From: Chloroflexi bacterium UBA6622
GTDB taxonomy: Bacteria > Chloroflexota > UBA11872
Length of the DNA: 9,633 nt
NCBI GenBank assembly: GCA_002433065.1
Contig: DJHK01000043.1
Location: forward strand, 1-9,633
Reading direction: 5' to 3'
A program made the translations under genes and the position numbers. Position 1 is the first letter of the stretch, and the number at the start of each line of letters is the position of its first letter. Positions 6,411 through 9,633 of the stretch are shown here, piece by piece. The notes beneath the pieces are model-generated. The model had not been told where the DNA came from. It made no database searches and saw only the letters and a list, made by a program, of their open reading frames with translations.

Positions 6411-7151
6411 CTACCCAACTGATAATCCGCCATCAACGACAAACTCCGATCCCGTGCAGTAGCTGCTCTCTTGTGAGGCTAGCCACAGCACCAACTCAGC
6501 AACTTCCGCAGCCTCTGCGCTTCGGCCCATGGGAACGACGGATTCGACCCTGGGTTGCAGATTGTCTGGGAACTGGTCGAGCATCGCTGTCTCGATCAAG
6601 CCGGGGTGCACCGAATTGACCCTGATGTTGTGGCGGGCCAGTTCATGAGCAGCAGATTTTGTCATCCCCCGCACCGCCCACTTGCTAACCGAGTAGGAGA
6701 ACTGAAAACCGACACCTTGGAGCCCCGCTACCGACGAAATATTGACTATCGAACCGCTCTGCTGTTTCTTCATTTCGTCGACCACCGCCTGCATCCCCAA
6801 AAAAACACCAGTGCAATTGACTTCCATAATCCGTTCGAAATCTTCCCTAGATGATCGAGTCAGGCGATCAAACAGCAGAATCCCTGCGTTGTTTACGAGA
6901 ATATCTATAGATCTCCCCTGATCTACCAGATCACTGATGATCGCTGACCAATTCTCTTCATCTGTCACATCGAGGTGATGGAACGTCGCCGAATGACCAA
7001 GCTCTTTGGCGAGGGCTCGGCCTTCGCCGTCCAAGACGTCCGCTATCACGACGAATGCCCCCTCTTCGACAAAACGTCGAGCTTCAGCCGCTCCTTGTCC
7101 TCGCGCGCCACCAGTTATTATCGCAGTACAGTCTTTTAATCTCTCTCCCAT
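6411..7151 (-). CDS. Classical short-chain dehydrogenase/reductase (SDR), NAD-type
   Basis: From the ATG at 7151 the product is 246 residues. The Rossmann motif is TGGARGQG (13-20), and an acidic residue ends the second strand (IADVL, Asp38), which favours NAD(H) over NADP(H). Then come LDVTD (60-64), NNAG (87-90), Asn112, the catalytic Ser140 in NISS, and YSVSK with Tyr153 and Lys157, followed by HPG (182-184). The sequence resembles bacterial 3-alpha/20-beta-hydroxysteroid dehydrogenases and FabG-like alcohol dehydrogenases; the substrate cannot be fixed. The frame extends to another ATG at 7187 (12 extra residues), but family members usually begin just before the first strand. A GGAG lies only two bases before the 7151 ATG, so neither start has an ideal ribosome site. 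It is probably co-transcribed with the downstream lactonase and is divergent from the Lin0512 gene. Confidence 0.93.
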   Translation of the reverse strand: MGERLKDCTAIITGGARGQGAAEARRFVEEGAFVVIADVLDGEGRALAKELGHSATFHHLDVTDEENWSAIISDLVDQGRSIDILVNNAGILLFDRLTRSSREDFERIMEVNCTGVFLGMQAVVDEMKKQQSGSIVNISSVAGLQGVGFQFSYSVSKWAVRGMTKSAAHELARHNIRVNSVHPGLIETAMLDQFPDNLQPRVESVVPMGRSAEAAEVAELVLWLASQESSYCTGSEFVVDGGLSVG

Positions 7152-7281
7152 ATCTCCAGTATTAATCGAAAACGGAGACAACACCATCCACCAAAGTGAT
7201 CAGACGCGTTGAACGGGCTGTAAACCGGCCTCCTGTTTCGGCCTGGGCTTCTGCTCGCGCCTTTCGCTCGACAGCTATGTT

Positions 7282-7626
7282 GTGACCGTGGCACAAAAGC
7301 GTTGGATAACCGAGATGGGGTTGGGTGTTGACGTTCACGGGTCTGATTACACCAAGGCTGCCAAACGGGCTGTTTCGGATGCCCTTCGCCACAGCAGTTT
7401 GAACTTCTTCGAAGCCACAAGCAAGTCACCAGACGACATGCACATTGAGGTAGTGCTCGGGGTTTCGCCGAGGGGGGAAATTGACTCAGCTGAGATAGCT
7501 AAGGAGATTCCCTATGGCACTGTCACCGTGACAGTCGTTCCGGGTGGCCTTGATGTTCCTTCTCCTAATGGCAAGGACCAACTAACAATGGTTAACGCAG
7601 CGATCCTGGTGAGTTTCGACGATTAA
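7282..7626 (+). CDS. Lin0512-family protein of unknown function
   Basis: The product is 114 residues, the usual length for the Lin0512 family, named after a Listeria protein and biochemically uncharacterised as far as I know. The signature is the N-terminal EMGLGVDVHGSDYTKAAKRAV (11-31), followed by DALRHSSL, and a second half with IEVVLGV, IPYGTVTVTVVPGG (about 75-88) and a final MVNAAILVSFDD strand. The alternating strands and helices suggest a small compact alpha/beta domain, possibly oligomeric. The start is GTG at 7282, with a second in-frame GTG at 7288; no Shine-Dalgarno is visible for either. It has 94 bp upstream shared with the divergent SDR gene and ends 45 bp from the convergent topoisomerase gene, so it is probably monocistronic. 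Family recognition is firm; I infer no function. Confidence 0.88.
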   Translation: MTVAQKRWITEMGLGVDVHGSDYTKAAKRAVSDALRHSSLNFFEATSKSPDDMHIEVVLGVSPRGEIDSAEIAKEIPYGTVTVTVVPGGLDVPSPNGKDQLTMVNAAILVSFDD

Positions 7627-7671
7627 TCACAAATCTTTTTTCCTGGCCGGACGACTTCGGAACTAAAAGAT

Positions 7672-9633
7672 CTAGACGTCCAAGGCGTGACCGTAGTCCT
7701 TGCTGTGCTTAACAATGAAGTCCTTACGCGGTTCGACTGGAGCGCCCATCATCACCTCGAACGCCTTCTCAGCTTTCTTCGCGTCTGAAAGCGTTATCCG
7801 ACGAAGCACGCGGGTTTCAGCGTCAAGTGTGGTTTCTAAAAGTTCATCGTCATCCATCTCACCAAGACCTTTGAAACGCGTGACCCGAAAACGCCGTCCT
7901 TTTTCCGTCAACTCAGACGTTCGTTTCTCCAACTGGTGTTCCGAATAAACAAACTCCTTATCCTGCCCAAGGACTAGTGCGTGGGTAGGTGGTTGAGCTG
8001 CGTAGACGTGGCCGTTTTCCAGTAAAGGTCTCATGTAATGGTAAATGAGGGTTAAGACCAGACATCTAATGTGGCTGCCGTCGACATCGGCGTCAGCTAG
8101 AAGGATCAAACGCTCGTAACGGCGGGCGGACAGGTCGAACTCAGGTCCGGATCCCCCACCGACCGCCGTGAACAAGGCTGTAGCTTCCGCGTTATCAAGG
8201 ACTGATTTTTTGGTTCCTTTACCAGCATTAACAACTTTGCCGCGAAGCGGTAGTACTGCTTGCCAAGCGCTGTCGCGGGCTCTTTTTGCCGGTCCAGCCG
8301 CAGAATCCCCTTCGACTATAAGCAACTCACCATCGGGGTGCAGACGGCAGTCAGACAACTTGTCCGGCAATCCGTTGTTACCCAGTTGCGCTGCTTTTCG
8401 CCGATTGTCCAGTGCTTGCTTTGTGCTGACCCGATTAACTATCGCGTCAGCTACCTTGTCAAGAATTGCCTTGACATGAACCTTCTTGGATCCTTTTGCG
8501 GAGCCGTCAAACCATTCTTTCAATCCGTCGCGAGCCACGGCGCCCACAATCTTTTGGGCTTCTGGAGTCCCCAACTCACGCTTAGTCTGGCCTCGAAACT
8601 GTGGTTCTGGAAAGACGATCCGAACCACAGCAATCAGACCCTCCTGTGCATCTTCTTTTTGCACTTTGGCGTCGTCTTTAAGTTTTCGTAGCTTTCGAAG
8701 GTCGGCCGAATTGAGGGCTTGATTCAGGACAGTGGTAAGCGAACGCTCGAAGCCAGCAACATGCGTGCCTCCATCTGGTGTGGGGATGGTGTTAACGAAA
8801 CTAACGATCCGGCTTTCATAGTTCTGCACCCACCTGAGGGCGATATCAACATGGCATTCTCGCGTTACTTCAGTTAACTTCCCGTCGACCGGTACTTTCT
8901 CGAGGAATTCAGCCACCCCCTCCACTCGCACTAAACCGGTTACTGGTTGGCTCTCCCCTGACAAGAAATCCACGTAATCGGACAGCCCGCCTTTAGATAT
9001 GAACTCTTCACTGGGGCGCTTGGAGCCTTTGCGTTTGTCCGCGAGTCGAATTTTCAGGCCAGGCACCAAAAAGCACACCTGCCCGAGACGTTCTCGAACC
9101 TCGTCGTAATCGATTGATGCATCAGGATCAAAGATGTCTTTATCTGGCCAGAACCGGACCCTCGTGCCGGTTCGACTCGAAGGTACTTTCCCCACCTTTT
9201 TGAGAGCATGCCCTGGGCTGAACCGGCCATTTTTTGCGCGTTGGCCAGCTACTTGGTGTTTGAATTCCAATCGGTGAGTCGAACTCTTGCGATCAACTTC
9301 TATTTCCATGCGATCGGATAAAGCGTTAACTACGGACGCTCCCACTCCGTGGAGTCCACCTGACGCTCCATAGGCTCCGTTACCGAACTTCCCTCCGGCA
9401 TGCAGCTCCGTAAAGACCACTTCTAAGGCTGTGACATCTGCTTCCTTCTTTTCGATCGGGATACCACGTCCGTCGTCAGCGACTTCGTATGAGCCGTCTG
9501 AGTGGAAGGTCACTTCAACCAGTTTGGCGTGCCCGGCTGCGGCCTCATCAACTCCATTATCGATGATTTCCCACAACAGGTGCGTCAACCCACCGGAGCC
9601 GGTGCCACCGATATACATGCCCGGCCGCTTTCG
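7672..9633 (-). CDS. parE: Type IIA DNA topoisomerase B subunit (ParE / GyrB type), 5' truncated by window edge
   Basis: The frame runs to the right edge of the window; five residues (RKRPG) precede the ATG at 9618, giving the family's RKRPGMYIG start region, so that ATG is internal. Counting from that Met, the GHKL ATPase domain has WEIIDNGVDEA (Glu17, Asn21), ADDGRGIPI and GGLHGVGASVVNALS. The transducer domain has FRGQTKRELG with the ATP-sensing QTK loop. The Toprim domain has IVEGDSAAG (catalytic Glu) and LLADADVDGSHI (DxD metal ligands). The end has RFKGLGEMDDDEL. The subunit powers double-strand passage together with a ParC or GyrA subunit. The lack of an insertion after Toprim and the EGDSAAGPAKRARD segment resemble actinobacterial ParE more than primary GyrB, but the two are hard to separate by eye. 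No ParC/GyrA gene lies downstream; it may lie upstream outside the window. Confidence 0.93.
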   Translation of the reverse strand, partial: RKRPGMYIGGTGSGGLTHLLWEIIDNGVDEAAAGHAKLVEVTFHSDGSYEVADDGRGIPIEKKEADVTALEVVFTELHAGGKFGNGAYGASGGLHGVGASVVNALSDRMEIEVDRKSSTHRLEFKHQVAGQRAKNGRFSPGHALKKVGKVPSSRTGTRVRFWPDKDIFDPDASIDYDEVRERLGQVCFLVPGLKIRLADKRKGSKRPSEEFISKGGLSDYVDFLSGESQPVTGLVRVEGVAEFLEKVPVDGKLTEVTRECHVDIALRWVQNYESRIVSFVNTIPTPDGGTHVAGFERSLTTVLNQALNSADLRKLRKLKDDAKVQKEDAQEGLIAVVRIVFPEPQFRGQTKRELGTPEAQKIVGAVARDGLKEWFDGSAKGSKKVHVKAILDKVADAIVNRVSTKQALDNRRKAAQLGNNGLPDKLSDCRLHPDGELLIVEGDSAAGPAKRARDSAWQAVLPLRGKVVNAGKGTKKSVLDNAEATALFTAVGGGSGPEFDLSARRYERLILLADADVDGSHIRCLVLTLIYHYMRPLLENGHVYAAQPPTHALVLGQDKEFVYSEHQLEKRTSELTEKGRRFRVTRFKGLGEMDDDELLETTLDAETRVLRRITLSDAKKAEKAFEVMMGAPVEPRKDFIVKHSKDYGHALDV

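Noticed and set aside
7627..7671. The CTTTTTT run after the Lin0512 gene as an intrinsic terminator
   Set aside because: No stem precedes the T-run; only a T-rich stretch is present between the convergent genes.

Overview
The window looks like chromosomal DNA from a moderate-GC actinobacterium, plausibly an Acidimicrobiia-type lineage. The main clue is a DsbA-fold protein of the Rv2466c (mycothiol-dependent reductase) family, since mycothiol is an actinobacterial thiol. The frequent GTG starts and the ParE-type topoisomerase subunit fit this. The taxonomic call is inference. I see no transposase, integrase, CRISPR array, rRNA or tRNA.

Layout, left to right. Positions 1-1274 (+) hold the C-terminal two thirds of a SNF2-family helicase, cut by the window edge. 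It overlaps by one base a 102-residue protein (1274-1582, +) that resembles the tail of SWIM zinc-finger proteins. Facing it on the minus strand are a monothiol DsbA-family protein (1589-2293) and a large D-aminoacylase-type amidohydrolase (2469-4205). A divergent plus-strand pair follows: an alkyltransferase-like DNA repair protein (4292-4597) and a small Lys/Pro/Gly-rich protein (4636-4833). Next, on the minus strand, is a CDGSH iron-sulfur protein (5014-5217). The 224-bp gap after it (5218-5441) contains the most notable element, a 28-bp sequence at 5335-5362 with the architecture of a XerC/XerD dif site. Right of it are a minus-strand SMP-30 lactonase and short-chain dehydrogenase pair, a plus-strand Lin0512-family protein (7282-7626), and a minus-strand GyrB/ParE-type topoisomerase subunit (7672-9633), also cut by the window edge.

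How it fits together. The SDR and SMP-30 genes read as a two-gene catabolic unit (alcohol or sugar oxidation, then lactone hydrolysis). The amidohydrolase and the thiol reductase could share a transcript, but a 175-bp gap separates them. If the dif call is right, the window lies at the chromosome terminus, and the mixed gene orientations and the nearby topoisomerase gene would fit that setting. No gene-free stretch exceeds 300 bp. The two largest gaps (4834-5013 and 5218-5441) are described as features.
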